31,014 nucleotides of DNA from JAAEQG01 sp043803085 (lineage in GTDB: Bacteria > Planctomycetota > Phycisphaerae > UBA1845): contig JAZDKM010000320.1 of the NCBI GenBank assembly GCA_043803085.1, forward strand, positions 1 through 31,014. The letters run 5' to 3'. How positions within the stretch are numbered: the first letter of the stretch is position 1; each line of letters starts with the position of its first letter. The position numbers and the translations under genes were made by a program. The notes beneath the pieces are model-generated. The model had not been told where the DNA came from. It made no database searches and was given only the letters and a program-made list of their open reading frames with translations. Shown in pieces: positions 7,420-13,991 of the stretch.

Positions 7420-8352
7420 GTGGCCTCTTCCGCCGCCCAGATCGCCGAATCCATCGTCGAGTCGGCCGCGCGCATCGCCAAAGCCGTGTCCGCACGGGCC
7501 CTGCTGGTTTACCTCGACGCCGTTCCGGACCTCGAAAAGCTGCGGCACGCGGTCAAGCCCCCGACCGAGATCCTGGTCATCACCCGCGACGTTAGGGACG
7601 TAGCTCGGGCCAAGGAACATGGCGTCCGGTATCTGGAGGTCCCGCCGTTCAATCTCACGCGCATGGGCCAGATCAAGATGGCCACGCTTCTGGCGTTTTC
7701 TCAGCGGCTGCTCGACGGCGGCGACGTGTTCGTGTTTGTGACCGGTCCCGTCGGACAACCGGTAGACAGCCTGGTGGTGATGCGGGTGGGGCAGGAGTAT
7801 GAGCTGTTCCAGTCCGTCAATCAGCCGAAGCTGACCGAGCACGTCCGGCGGCTGGTCTTTCAGCGGGCCCTCAACCTCATGCTCGAGCTGGCCCACGAAG
7901 GGCGCGAAGGCAAGCCGGTCGGGGCGCTCTTCGTCATCGGATCCTACCGAGAAGTCAAGCAGTATTGCCAACAGAACATCATCAATCCGTTCCGCGGCTA
8001 TAACGAGAAAGAACGGAACCTCCTCGACGAAGCCATGCACGAAACCATCAAGGAGTTCTGTTCCATCGACGGCGCTTTCGTGATCAAGGGCAACGGAGTG
8101 ATCATGTCCGCGGGGACGACGCTCCGCCCCACGATCGCGGGTGAACCTCTGCCGCAGGGGCTTGGGGCGCGGCACGCGGCCGCGGCGGCCATCACCGCCA
8201 CCACCCGCAGCATCGCCCTCACCGTGTCGCAATCCACCGGGACGGTGCGCGTCTGGCGGGGGGGGAAGTTGATTACCGAGATCGAAAAGGGCACCCGGGC
8301 CCCCGGCGAGCCGCACGGACCTGCGGAAGCCGAACGGAATCGCACGGCGTAG
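7420..8352 (+). CDS. Diadenylate cyclase (DisA_N domain) with pyruvate-kinase-C-like N-terminal domain
   Basis: The 310-residue protein has a DAC domain at about 120-280 containing the catalytic DGA motif (Asp217-Ala219) within SIDGAFVIKGNG, then TLRPT and GLGARHAAAAAITATT. The last is the second nucleotide-binding motif, normally RHR but here RHA (251-253). DAC domains make cyclic di-AMP from two ATP. Residues about 7-110 resemble the C-terminal domain of pyruvate kinase (AKAVSARALLVYLD, then GDVFVFVTGP like its GD-x-VVVV-x-G end). That arrangement recalls archaeal DacZ rather than DisA, CdaA or CdaS. No membrane segment and no DisA DNA-binding helices are present, so a soluble enzyme is predicted. 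The reading frame ends next to a cluster of dispersed repeats. Cyclase assignment is strong; the N-terminal domain is inferred. Confidence 0.85.
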   Translation: MASSAAQIAESIVESAARIAKAVSARALLVYLDAVPDLEKLRHAVKPPTEILVITRDVRDVARAKEHGVRYLEVPPFNLTRMGQIKMATLLAFSQRLLDGGDVFVFVTGPVGQPVDSLVVMRVGQEYELFQSVNQPKLTEHVRRLVFQRALNLMLELAHEGREGKPVGALFVIGSYREVKQYCQQNIINPFRGYNEKERNLLDEAMHETIKEFCSIDGAFVIKGNGVIMSAGTTLRPTIAGEPLPQGLGARHAAAAAITATTRSIALTVSQSTGTVRVWRGGKLITEIEKGTRAPGEPHGPAEAERNRTA

Positions 8353-8379
8353 AGTGGACATGGGCCCACCATCTACTTT

Positions 8380-8551
8380 GTGGTGGGGGGTGGCATGGGT
8401 CTGGTTCGCCTCGGGACGAGGCGAGCCAGACCCGTGGTCCTGGCAGTCTCATCACTTTATGCACGGGTCTGTTGCAGGCATCGCCACAGGCTCAGCTTTT
8501 GATGGACCCATGCCACCCCCGCGGGCGAACCAGACCCATGCCACCCCCAGG
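8380..8551. repeat. Dispersed palindrome family E cluster
   Basis: A long hairpin has arms 8397-8413 and 8417-8433 (17 bp, one G-T mismatch, 3-base loop) with core GGGTCTGGTTCGCC. Related inverted segments recur at about 8505-8551, where ACCCATGCCACCCCC occurs twice. It shares the CATGCCACCC core with the 48-bp repeats in the helicase gene at the left end. Confidence 0.8.
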
Positions 8552-8739
8552 GGCGACTCAGGCGGTTTGGTGAGAAATGCGTTGAAACGCTGGGCTACTC
8601 TCCAGTGTCCCTACGGGACATGTGTTGACATGAGTGGGATGACCCGCCCGGCAGCTTCCCCGACGATGACGATCTGGCTGTAGACGGCCCAGCGGAGGGC
8701 TTTGTCAGCTAGTGTGGTTGGTCAGGCTGATCGCATCTT

Positions 8740-8761
8740 ACCTGCCTGCCGGCAGGCAGGT
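8740..8761. repeat. Perfect 22-bp palindrome
   Basis: The sequence is self-complementary over 22 bases, built from two CCTG tetramers and their complement (ACCTGCCTGCC followed by its reverse complement). No loop and no T-run; probably another dispersed repeat. Confidence 0.9.
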
Positions 8762-8833
8762 CCGAACCGCGACCGTGAGGGAGCGAACCGTGTTCAACTC
8801 AGCAGGGCCGCTTCCTGACGGGCGCGGTTCGGA
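8761..8833. repeat. Dispersed repeat family B, two inverted copies
   Basis: One copy (8761-8786) is in the orientation CCGAACCGCGACCGTGAGGG, the other (8807-8833) is inverted. Both share the core of the copies at 5271-5354. Confidence 0.85.
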
Positions 8834-8864
8834 TCACAAAAGACGCACCAATTTTGACCAACCG

Positions 8865-8945
8865 CGCTAGGAAATGATCGCGGTCTGTGCCCTGCGCGAA
8901 CTCGAGAGCCTGTCGGACGGCCTCGCCGAGATCCAGCAATGAGGC
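8865..8945 (-). pseudogene. Possible remnant of a HEPN/DUF86-type antitoxin-toxin gene
   Basis: A 27-residue stretch reads SLLDLGEAVRQALEFAQGTD followed by RDHFLA, resembling the start of DUF86/HEPN proteins that pair with MNT nucleotidyltransferases. There is no start or intact continuation; repeat sequence follows. A nucleotidyltransferase gene lies about 600 bp away. This is a weak, motif-level resemblance. Confidence 0.3.
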
Positions 8946-9013
8946 GAGGCCACGCGACCTAGTGCTCCAACGCACCTCAACCTGCGGGTTCGGAGTCGAT
9001 CACCGTTGTGTGC

Positions 9014-9032
9014 CACTGCCGTCTCGGCAGTG
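9014..9032. repeat. Short perfect hairpin
   Basis: CACTGCCG and CGGCAGTG form an 8-bp stem around TCT. There is no T-run. It is probably a dispersed palindrome rather than a terminator. Confidence 0.6.
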
Positions 9033-9187
9033 CCGGTCGCAGGGGGGCCCCGACTTCTTTGGGGATGGGGAACCCGACGGCTTTCGGCGCGGTCGTTAAC
9101 GGGATAGAATAACCCTGGAAGAGCTCGATGGGAACCTCGACGACGCGAGCACCGGCGGGGAGGTATCCCGGACAGGAGGGTGCGATC

Positions 9188-9484
9188 ATGACCGCTCAAA
9201 AGCAGAATGATCCCGCGGAGCGTCCGCTCCGAGACGCTCATGGCGGCGCTGAGGGCGGCGGCGTGCCGGATACGTCCCCCGAGCCGATTATTCCGCCTGA
9301 TTGGCTGGAAGAGTTTGAGGCAGCGGCGCGTCGTCCGCTCTCGACCCGCATGCGCTACGCCTTCATTCATACCTACAAACCGGTGCTGGATGACGTCGCT
9401 TATCGCGCCTTCGATACGATGGAGGAATACCGGCGCTGGTGCGAAGAGAATCTGCCCGACTGGCTGGGTTATGGCCGCGTTTGA
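9188..9484 (+). CDS. Small conserved-looking protein of unknown function paired with a nucleotidyltransferase
   Basis: A 98-residue product. ATG at 9188 is chosen over an in-frame ATG at 9128 because AGGAGG lies eight bases upstream (9174-9179). The N-terminal third is polar and probably disordered. The C-terminal half is rich in aromatic residues (RMRYAFIHTYKPVLDDVAYR, then EEYRRWCEENLPDWLGYGRV), which suggests a folded domain. No family is recognised. The gene overlaps the following nucleotidyltransferase by 14 bases, so the pair is likely co-translated. By analogy with MNT/HEPN or AbiE-like modules it could be a partner or regulator, but that is inference from position only. Confidence 0.65.
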   Translation: MTAQKQNDPAERPLRDAHGGAEGGGVPDTSPEPIIPPDWLEEFEAAARRPLSTRMRYAFIHTYKPVLDDVAYRAFDTMEEYRRWCEENLPDWLGYGRV

Positions 9485-9962
9485 GTATCGGCAAGCCGAG
9501 GAAATCCGTGAGGCCTGCGGCCGTCACGGCTGCCGGTATTTGTTCATCGGCAAGTCGGGGGCGATCCTGCTCGGCTTTCCCGATACGACCCAGGATGCCG
9601 ATCTGTTCGTCGAGCGTTCACCGGATAACTGTCGGGCGTTGGTCGCCGCCCTGGGCGAGCTCGGTTTTGCCCTGACGGATGACCAGGTCCGCGACCTCGA
9701 ACGCGGTAAGGATTTCGTGCAACTCAAGAACGGGCCGTTTGACCTGGATCTGGTCTTCGCCCCGGACGGTATCGAGCGTTTTGAAGACGCCTGGCGACGA
9801 CGCGTGGAGGTCGAGGGCTTTCCGGTGTGTCATATCGACGACATCATCGCCAGCAAGGCCGCCACCAATCGCCGGAAAGATCGTGAATCGTTACCTCGTC
9901 TGCGGTCGTTCCGCGAGTATTGGTTGCGGCACCGCGCGGGCGACGTGGGGCCGAGACCGTGA
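9471..9962 (+). CDS. Nucleotidyltransferase of the DNA polymerase beta superfamily
   Basis: The 163-residue protein contains the superfamily signature GKSGAILLGFPDTTQDADLF. The G-S motif is followed by Asp-Ala-Asp as metal ligands, with a third acidic strand FDLDLVF. Such proteins transfer nucleotides to proteins or RNA and are common in toxin-antitoxin-like pairs. The C-terminal segment HIDDIIASKAATNRRKD is also typical of this group. ATG at 9471 is chosen over upstream in-frame starts because it fits the domain boundary; it overlaps the preceding gene by 14 bases. The stop overlaps the purD start in GTGA at 9959-9962. The real target is unknown. Confidence 0.75.
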   Translation: MAAFEYRQAEEIREACGRHGCRYLFIGKSGAILLGFPDTTQDADLFVERSPDNCRALVAALGELGFALTDDQVRDLERGKDFVQLKNGPFDLDLVFAPDGIERFEDAWRRRVEVEGFPVCHIDDIIASKAATNRRKDRESLPRLRSFREYWLRHRAGDVGPRP

Positions 9963-11233
9963 GGGTGCTGGTCATCGGGTCGGGAGGGCGCGAACATGCG
10001 CTGGCGGAAGCGTTGTCCCGCTCCGTGCAGGTCAGCCGGATCTGCTGCGCCCCGGGCAACGGCGGCACCGCGGCGGTCGCCCAGAACGTGCCCATCGAAC
10101 CGGATTCCATCGCTGAGTTGCTGAAGTTCGCCGGAGAACAGCGCATCGACCTTACGATCGTCGGCCCCGAGGCCCCTTTGTGCGCCGGGATTGTTGACCA
10201 GTTCCAGGCCGCCGGACTGCCCATCTTCGGACCCACCCAGGCCGCCGCCCGCCTCGAGGGCGACAAGGCCTACGCCAAACGACTCATGCACCAGGCGCTG
10301 GTTCCCACGGCCGAGGCGCGCATCTTCGACCGTTTCGAGGACGCTCGAACCTACGTCGCCACCCGCGACACTCCGCAAGTGGTCAAGGCGGCCGGGTTGG
10401 CCGGCGGCAAAGGCGTTGTGGTCTGTGACGACCCGGCAGACGCACTGTTGGCCCTCGAACGCATCATGGTGGACGGGCAGTTCGGCGACGCAGGCACCAC
10501 CGTCGTGGTCGAGGAGAAGCTCAAAGGGCCGGAACTTTCCGTCCTGGCCCTGGTCGACGGCCATACGCTTTACGTTCTGGAGCCGGCCCAGGACCACAAG
10601 CCGGTAGGTGACGGCGACACCGGGCCCAACACCGGGGGCATGGGCGCCTACAGCCCGGCCCCCGTCGCCACGGAGGCGGTCCTGGGCCAGATTGATCGCG
10701 AAATCTTGGTGCCGATCGTCCACGCCCTCGAACGGGACGGGGCCCCCTACCGGGGCCTGCTCTACGCCGGGGTGATGCTCACGGCCGGCGGCCCCAAGGT
10801 GCTGGAGTTCAACTGCCGCTTCGGCGACCCGGAGGCCCAGGCCGTCCTGCCCCGCCTGCAAAGCGACCTGTTCGAGCTGCTGCACGCCACGGTCCATGGC
10901 AAGCTTGACGAGATCGAGCTGAGATGGGACCCGCGACCGGCGGTGAGCGTGGTCATGGCTTCGAGGGGATATCCTGGCGCTTACGAGAAAGGCAAGGAAA
11001 TCCGTGGGGTGGACGCGGCTGAGGCCCTCGAGGACGTCAAGGTCTATCATGCCGGGACCAAACGAATCGACGGGCGGCTGATCACTTCCGGCGGTCGGGT
11101 GTTAAGTGTGACCGGCTTGGGTGCCGACTTGGCCGACGCCCAACGCCGGGCCTATCAGGCCATCGAGTGCATCGCTTTTGAAGGGGCATACTACCGCCGC
11201 GACATCGGGGCGCAAGCCATCAAGCGGCCCTGA
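9959..11233 (+). CDS. purD: Phosphoribosylamine-glycine ligase (GAR synthetase)
   Basis: The 424-residue product matches PurD along its length. It opens with VRVLVIGSGGREHALAEAL and has LTIVGPEAPL. The ATP-grasp region shows VVKAAGLAGGKGVVVCDD and EFNCRFGDPEAQ, and the substrate loop is DGDTGPNTGGMGAYSPAP. It joins phosphoribosylamine and glycine using ATP, the second step of purine synthesis. The GTG at 9959 gives the canonical N-terminus; the upstream in-frame start at 9920 would add 13 residues without family support. The start overlaps the nucleotidyltransferase stop by four bases, implying translational coupling. purN, the next pathway enzyme, is convergent 94 bases downstream. Confidence 0.95.
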   Translation: MRVLVIGSGGREHALAEALSRSVQVSRICCAPGNGGTAAVAQNVPIEPDSIAELLKFAGEQRIDLTIVGPEAPLCAGIVDQFQAAGLPIFGPTQAAARLEGDKAYAKRLMHQALVPTAEARIFDRFEDARTYVATRDTPQVVKAAGLAGGKGVVVCDDPADALLALERIMVDGQFGDAGTTVVVEEKLKGPELSVLALVDGHTLYVLEPAQDHKPVGDGDTGPNTGGMGAYSPAPVATEAVLGQIDREILVPIVHALERDGAPYRGLLYAGVMLTAGGPKVLEFNCRFGDPEAQAVLPRLQSDLFELLHATVHGKLDEIELRWDPRPAVSVVMASRGYPGAYEKGKEIRGVDAAEALEDVKVYHAGTKRIDGRLITSGGRVLSVTGLGADLADAQRRAYQAIECIAFEGAYYRRDIGAQAIKRP

Positions 11234-11327
11234 CACACTCCAGCGAACATCCGTTCGGGTCGTGGCGTAGTATCAGTGGATTGTACGTTGGCCGTCTGCC
11301 TGCCGAACCTACCACTTCCGGCCCGAA

Positions 11328-11969
11328 CTACGGTGGGCAGGCGGCTGTCTTTTCGTCCCCGCCCGCGCGCCGCGACTCCAGATACTGCCGGATGGCTTCG
11401 GGATAGGCGATCAACTCCTGCTCGAACACCCGGTGGGCCAGCGATTCCACCGTGTCGCCCGGGAGCACCGGCACCGTCCGCTGCAAGAGGATCGGCCCGT
11501 GGTCGTACTGATTATCGCAGAAATGGACCGTGCAACCGCTCTGGCTTTCACCGGCTTCCAGAATAGCGTGGTGAACCCGGTCGCCGTAGAAGCCCTTCCC
11601 GCCGTATCTGGGCAAGAGAGCGGGGTGAATGTTCAGAACGCGGCCCTCAAACTCCGGTGGAATCCGCCACAGGGCGGTGAAGCCGGCCATGCATACCAGA
11701 TCCACCCCCGCGGTCTTCAAGGCCGCCGTGACGGTCGCATGGAACGTCGCGTCATCCAGCCGCCTGCGGTCGGCGATGACGGTAGGGACTCCGACCCGGC
11801 GGGCCCGCTCCAGCCCGAAAGCGTCCGGCTTCGAGCAGACCACCACGGCGATGGCCGCCGGCAACTTCCCGCTCTGACACACCTCGTAGAGATTCTGGAA
11901 CGTCCGGCCGCCGCCGGAGAGTAAGACGCCCAAGCGAAACCGTTCCTCGGCTTCCTGTCCGAAGTTCAA
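11328..11969 (-). CDS. purN: Phosphoribosylglycinamide formyltransferase
   Basis: The 213-residue product begins FRLGVLLSGGGRTFQNLYE and has the catalytic Asn113-x-His115 in VLNIHPALLP and Asp156 in the CDNQYDHGPI segment, matching the Asn/His/Asp triad of PurN. It transfers a formyl group from 10-formyltetrahydrofolate to GAR, the third purine step. The segment between the motifs reads RYGGKGFYGDRVHHAIL, longer than in E. coli PurN. That places it in the subtype with an expanded loop. TTG at 11969 is the only start available, since a stop lies two codons upstream, so initiation is probably weak. It follows cysE on the same strand and converges with purD. Confidence 0.9.
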   Translation of the reverse strand: MNFGQEAEERFRLGVLLSGGGRTFQNLYEVCQSGKLPAAIAVVVCSKPDAFGLERARRVGVPTVIADRRRLDDATFHATVTAALKTAGVDLVCMAGFTALWRIPPEFEGRVLNIHPALLPRYGGKGFYGDRVHHAILEAGESQSGCTVHFCDNQYDHGPILLQRTVPVLPGDTVESLAHRVFEQELIAYPEAIRQYLESRRAGGDEKTAACPP

Positions 11970-11994
11970 GGTTCAATGTCCAGCATTGGCGAAG

Positions 11995-12052
11995 GCCGCT
12001 CCCTTACGGTCGCGGTTCGGAACACGTCGGGTTCGGAGCAGGTCGCGGCTCG
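11995..12052. repeat. Dispersed repeat family B copy with degenerate extension
   Basis: 11995-12021 matches the family B core (GCTCCCTTACGGTCGCGG). The next 30 bases repeat fragments of it (GGTTCGGAGC, GGTCGCGGCTCGG). It sits between cysE and purN, so it would be in their shared transcript if they are co-transcribed. Confidence 0.8.
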
Positions 12053-12070
12053 GTACTCATCGCTCAACAC

Positions 12071-13036
12071 TCAGATGATGTAATCGGGCATGGACACTTT
12101 CTGTTTGTCGCCCGACGACGCATGGGGCTTGAGCCGCAGGCTCGGCGGAGTGAAGGTGACGGTCGAGCGCGGCGGCACGCTGCTGGTGATGAACACCGAG
12201 CCGCCGATGACCGCCCCCTCGCCGATGGCCGTATCGCCTCCCAGAACGATCGCGTTGGCGTAGATGGTGACGTTGTCGCAGACCGTGGGGTGCCGCTTGA
12301 CGCCCCGGATCACCCGCCCGCGTTCGTCCTTGGGGAACGACAACGCCCCAAGCGTGACCCCCTGATACATCTTGACGTTGTCTCCAATCTCGGTCGTCTC
12401 GCCGATCACCACGCCGGTGCCGTGGTCGATGAAGAAGTTCCGGCCGATCTTGGCCCCCGGATGAATGTCCACCCCGGTGAGCGAATGGGCCCACTCGGTC
12501 ATGATGCGCGGCAACAACGGCACGCGTAAGGCGTACAACTCGTGGGCCAGGCGATACACCGAAACCGCGAACATTCCTGGATAGGCCAGGATCACCTCGT
12601 CCGTGTTCATAGCCGCCGGGTCGCCATCGAAAGCCGCCTGCACGTCACCGGCCAGCATCTCCCGCACTGCGGGCAAGCGGGCGAGGAACTCCTCCGTGAG
12701 GCGCTGGGCATGGTCCGTACACGTCCGCGTGCCGACCTGGTCGGGGTGCTCCGACGCCTCCACGTAGCACAACGCCCGGCAAATCTGGGTAAAGGCCAAC
12801 TCCCCGATGATCGGAAGCAGCTCCCCCACATGATATTCCACGTTGTGCTGGGTAAGGTTCTGCCGTCCGCGGAAGCCCGGATACACCAGCTCGAGCAACC
12901 GCTCGGCCAACTCCATCACGCGGCTGCGCGACGGCAGGTAGGCGCGCTCGATGTGCTGAGTCAACTCATGGGCCTGGTAGCTCGCGATGACCCGCTCGAC
13001 CAGACCGGCCAGTTTGTCGTTGAGAGAAAACTCCAT
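12071..13036 (-). CDS. cysE: Serine O-acetyltransferase
   Basis: The 321-residue product has an alpha-helical N-terminal half and a left-handed beta-helix made of hexapeptide repeats. The active-site region reads TGVDIHPGAKIGRNFFIDHG and continues TGVVIGETTEIGDNVKMYQG, the classic signature of serine acetyltransferase. It makes O-acetylserine from serine and acetyl-CoA, the precursor of cysteine. It is longer than E. coli CysE at the N-terminus, as in the EpsC-type group. ATG at 13036 has GGTGG five bases upstream; a GTG at 13045 would add three residues. The selenoprotein gene ends only 17 bases upstream, so the two are probably one operon. Confidence 0.9.
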   Translation of the reverse strand: MEFSLNDKLAGLVERVIASYQAHELTQHIERAYLPSRSRVMELAERLLELVYPGFRGRQNLTQHNVEYHVGELLPIIGELAFTQICRALCYVEASEHPDQVGTRTCTDHAQRLTEEFLARLPAVREMLAGDVQAAFDGDPAAMNTDEVILAYPGMFAVSVYRLAHELYALRVPLLPRIMTEWAHSLTGVDIHPGAKIGRNFFIDHGTGVVIGETTEIGDNVKMYQGVTLGALSFPKDERGRVIRGVKRHPTVCDNVTIYANAIVLGGDTAIGEGAVIGGSVFITSSVPPRSTVTFTPPSLRLKPHASSGDKQKVSMPDYII

Positions 13037-13053
13037 CGTGTCCACCGGCGGTG

Positions 13054-13311
13054 CTAATGCACGCGGGGTGCGATCTGGTTCACCACCTCATGGTGTTCAG
13101 GGAACCGTCCGGTCTGGTGCTTGCTGTAGATCAGGTCACCGTTGACCCGGACGTCAAAGATGCCGCCCCCGCCTTCGATCAACTTGCACTCCAGGCCAAA
13201 CTCGTCCTGGATCGCGGCCGCCAGACCGGCGGCTTTGGGGGCATAGTTTCACTGGACGCAGTATTCAATCGTAACCTGCATCCGCTTCCGGGGCTGCATC
13301 GGCTTCGTCAT
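13054..13311 (-). CDS. SelW/Rdx-family selenoprotein with UGA-encoded selenocysteine
   Basis: Read through one in-frame UGA (13251-13249), this is an 85-residue thioredoxin-like protein. The N-terminus ends in VTIEYCVQ-Sec-NYAPKAAGL, giving the Cys-x-x-Sec redox motif at the same place as in SelW/SelT/SelH (Rdx) proteins. A C-terminal part follows (LIEGGGGIFDVRVNGDLIYS, KHQTGRFPEHHEVV), which is also typical: a GGGG-F-V-x-NG-LI-S-K-x-GRFP pattern. Such proteins are thought to act in thiol redox reactions. ATG at 13311 is chosen because AGGAG lies seven bases upstream; ATG at 13317 would be too close to it. A hairpin resembling a bacterial SECIS follows the UGA. A plain ORF finder breaks it in two. 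It is 17 bases upstream of cysE. Confidence 0.88.
13217..13233 (-). promoter_or_regulatory. Bacterial SECIS-like hairpin of the SelW-like gene
   Basis: On the minus strand, 15 bases after the UGA, GCCGCC and GGCGGC form a perfect 6-bp stem around the loop GGTCT (GGUCU in RNA). The loop carries the GGUC element known from the E. coli fdhF SECIS, recognised by SelB. The first loop G is 21 bases from the UGA, similar to fdhF. Confidence 0.8.
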
Positions 13312-13382
13312 CTCCATACTCCTGAGTCGGTTCACAGGTCGCGCATGATGGAACTGATCCGCTCCTCGCCGGCTGGCATCAG

Positions 13383-13410
13383 AGGGTATCGCTCCGGCGC
13401 GCAAAGTCAA
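13383..13410 (-). promoter_or_regulatory. Possible promoter for selW-cysE
   Basis: Minus-strand TTGACT (13410-13405) and TACCCT (13388-13383) are 16 bases apart, giving a leader of roughly 65 bases before ATG at 13311. The -10 match is weak. Confidence 0.35.
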
Positions 13411-13490
13411 CCGCACGCAGCGGCGGCACCGCTGCAGGGCCGAGTCGCCCTAAGGATAATCAGATCGTCCGGGCAGGGGACGGCGCTGCG

Positions 13491-13991
13491 TCACTTTTCG
13501 TCGGGGCCTTCCGGGGACGTGGCCGAGACGGCCGGCGTGTCCGGCCCGGCGGCACGGGGGACCGGGGCCAACGGGGCGGCGCGCTCGATACGCACGCGCT
13601 CCACCGTGATCACCGGCTCGTCGTCCGTGCGGTTGACGACGGCCTCGCCTTCCGCGCGCTCCCCGATCTTCACGTCGGTGAGCCGGGCCAGCTCTCCGTT
13701 GATGCAGATCTCGGTTTCGGGGACGACGAGCACTTCCGTCGTCACGTTCTTATCATACTTCTCGCTGTAATAGGAAATCTGCACCCGCGAGCGGGCCGGG
13801 TCGATTTTCTCCACGGTGCCCAGCAGCGTCACCGTTTTGAACTGCGGCTCGTTCTCCTTGCAACCGGCGACTGCCCACGCGACCAGCAGCGCCACCCCCG
13901 GTCGCAGGATATCCCAACCACGGTCCGTGCCGACCGGTCGCCCTACCCGTCGGGTTCGCCGCCTAGCCCAGCAAGTCCAAGTCTGGATCAT
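13491..13991 (-). CDS. Small predicted lipoprotein of unknown function
   Basis: 166 residues. An arginine-rich N-terminus leads into VALLVAWAVAGC, a lipobox, so the mature protein would start at Cys44 and be membrane-anchored. The rest has beta-type segments (TVTLLGTVEKIDPARSRVQI, TTEVLVVPETEICINGEL, KIGERAEGEAVVN) reminiscent of small OB-like or DUF5666-type domains. It ends in a Pro/Ala-rich tail. No family is assigned. ATG at 13991 overlaps the end of the upstream protease gene by 29 bases; a GTG at 13895 is an alternative start giving a shorter signal. The overlap suggests coupled expression with the protease. Confidence 0.65.
   Translation of the reverse strand: MIQTWTCWARRRTRRVGRPVGTDRGWDILRPGVALLVAWAVAGCKENEPQFKTVTLLGTVEKIDPARSRVQISYYSEKYDKNVTTEVLVVPETEICINGELARLTDVKIGERAEGEAVVNRTDDEPVITVERVRIERAAPLAPVPRAAGPDTPAVSATSPEGPDEK

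Larger units (their letters stand above)
8353..9187. other. 835-bp repeat-rich intergenic region
   Basis: No intact gene is seen. In order it holds family E sequences (8380-8551); a short segment with a GTCCC-TAC-GGGAC hairpin near 8607-8619; a perfect 22-bp palindrome (8740-8761); two family B copies (8761-8833); a possible gene fossil on the minus strand (8865-8945); and a short hairpin (9014-9032). The density of different palindrome families makes this the window's main repeat sink. Confidence 0.7.

Noticed and set aside
7234..8361. Minus-strand frame opposite the diadenylate cyclase
   Set aside because: The plus strand has clear DAC motifs; the antisense frame is His/Gly/Asp-rich shadow sequence.
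8977..9189. Minus-strand 70-residue frame upstream of the small gene
   Set aside because: No motif, no ribosome site, and a hairpin lies within it.
8867..9370. Minus-strand frame across the repeat-rich region into the small gene
   Set aside because: It runs through hairpins and the antisense of the gene at 9188; no family features.
9830..11050. Minus-strand frame opposite purD
   Set aside because: Shadow of a confidently identified gene.
11234..11327. Terminator between purD and purN
   Set aside because: Only an imperfect GGCAGGCGGC-type pairing is present without a T-run; too weak to list.
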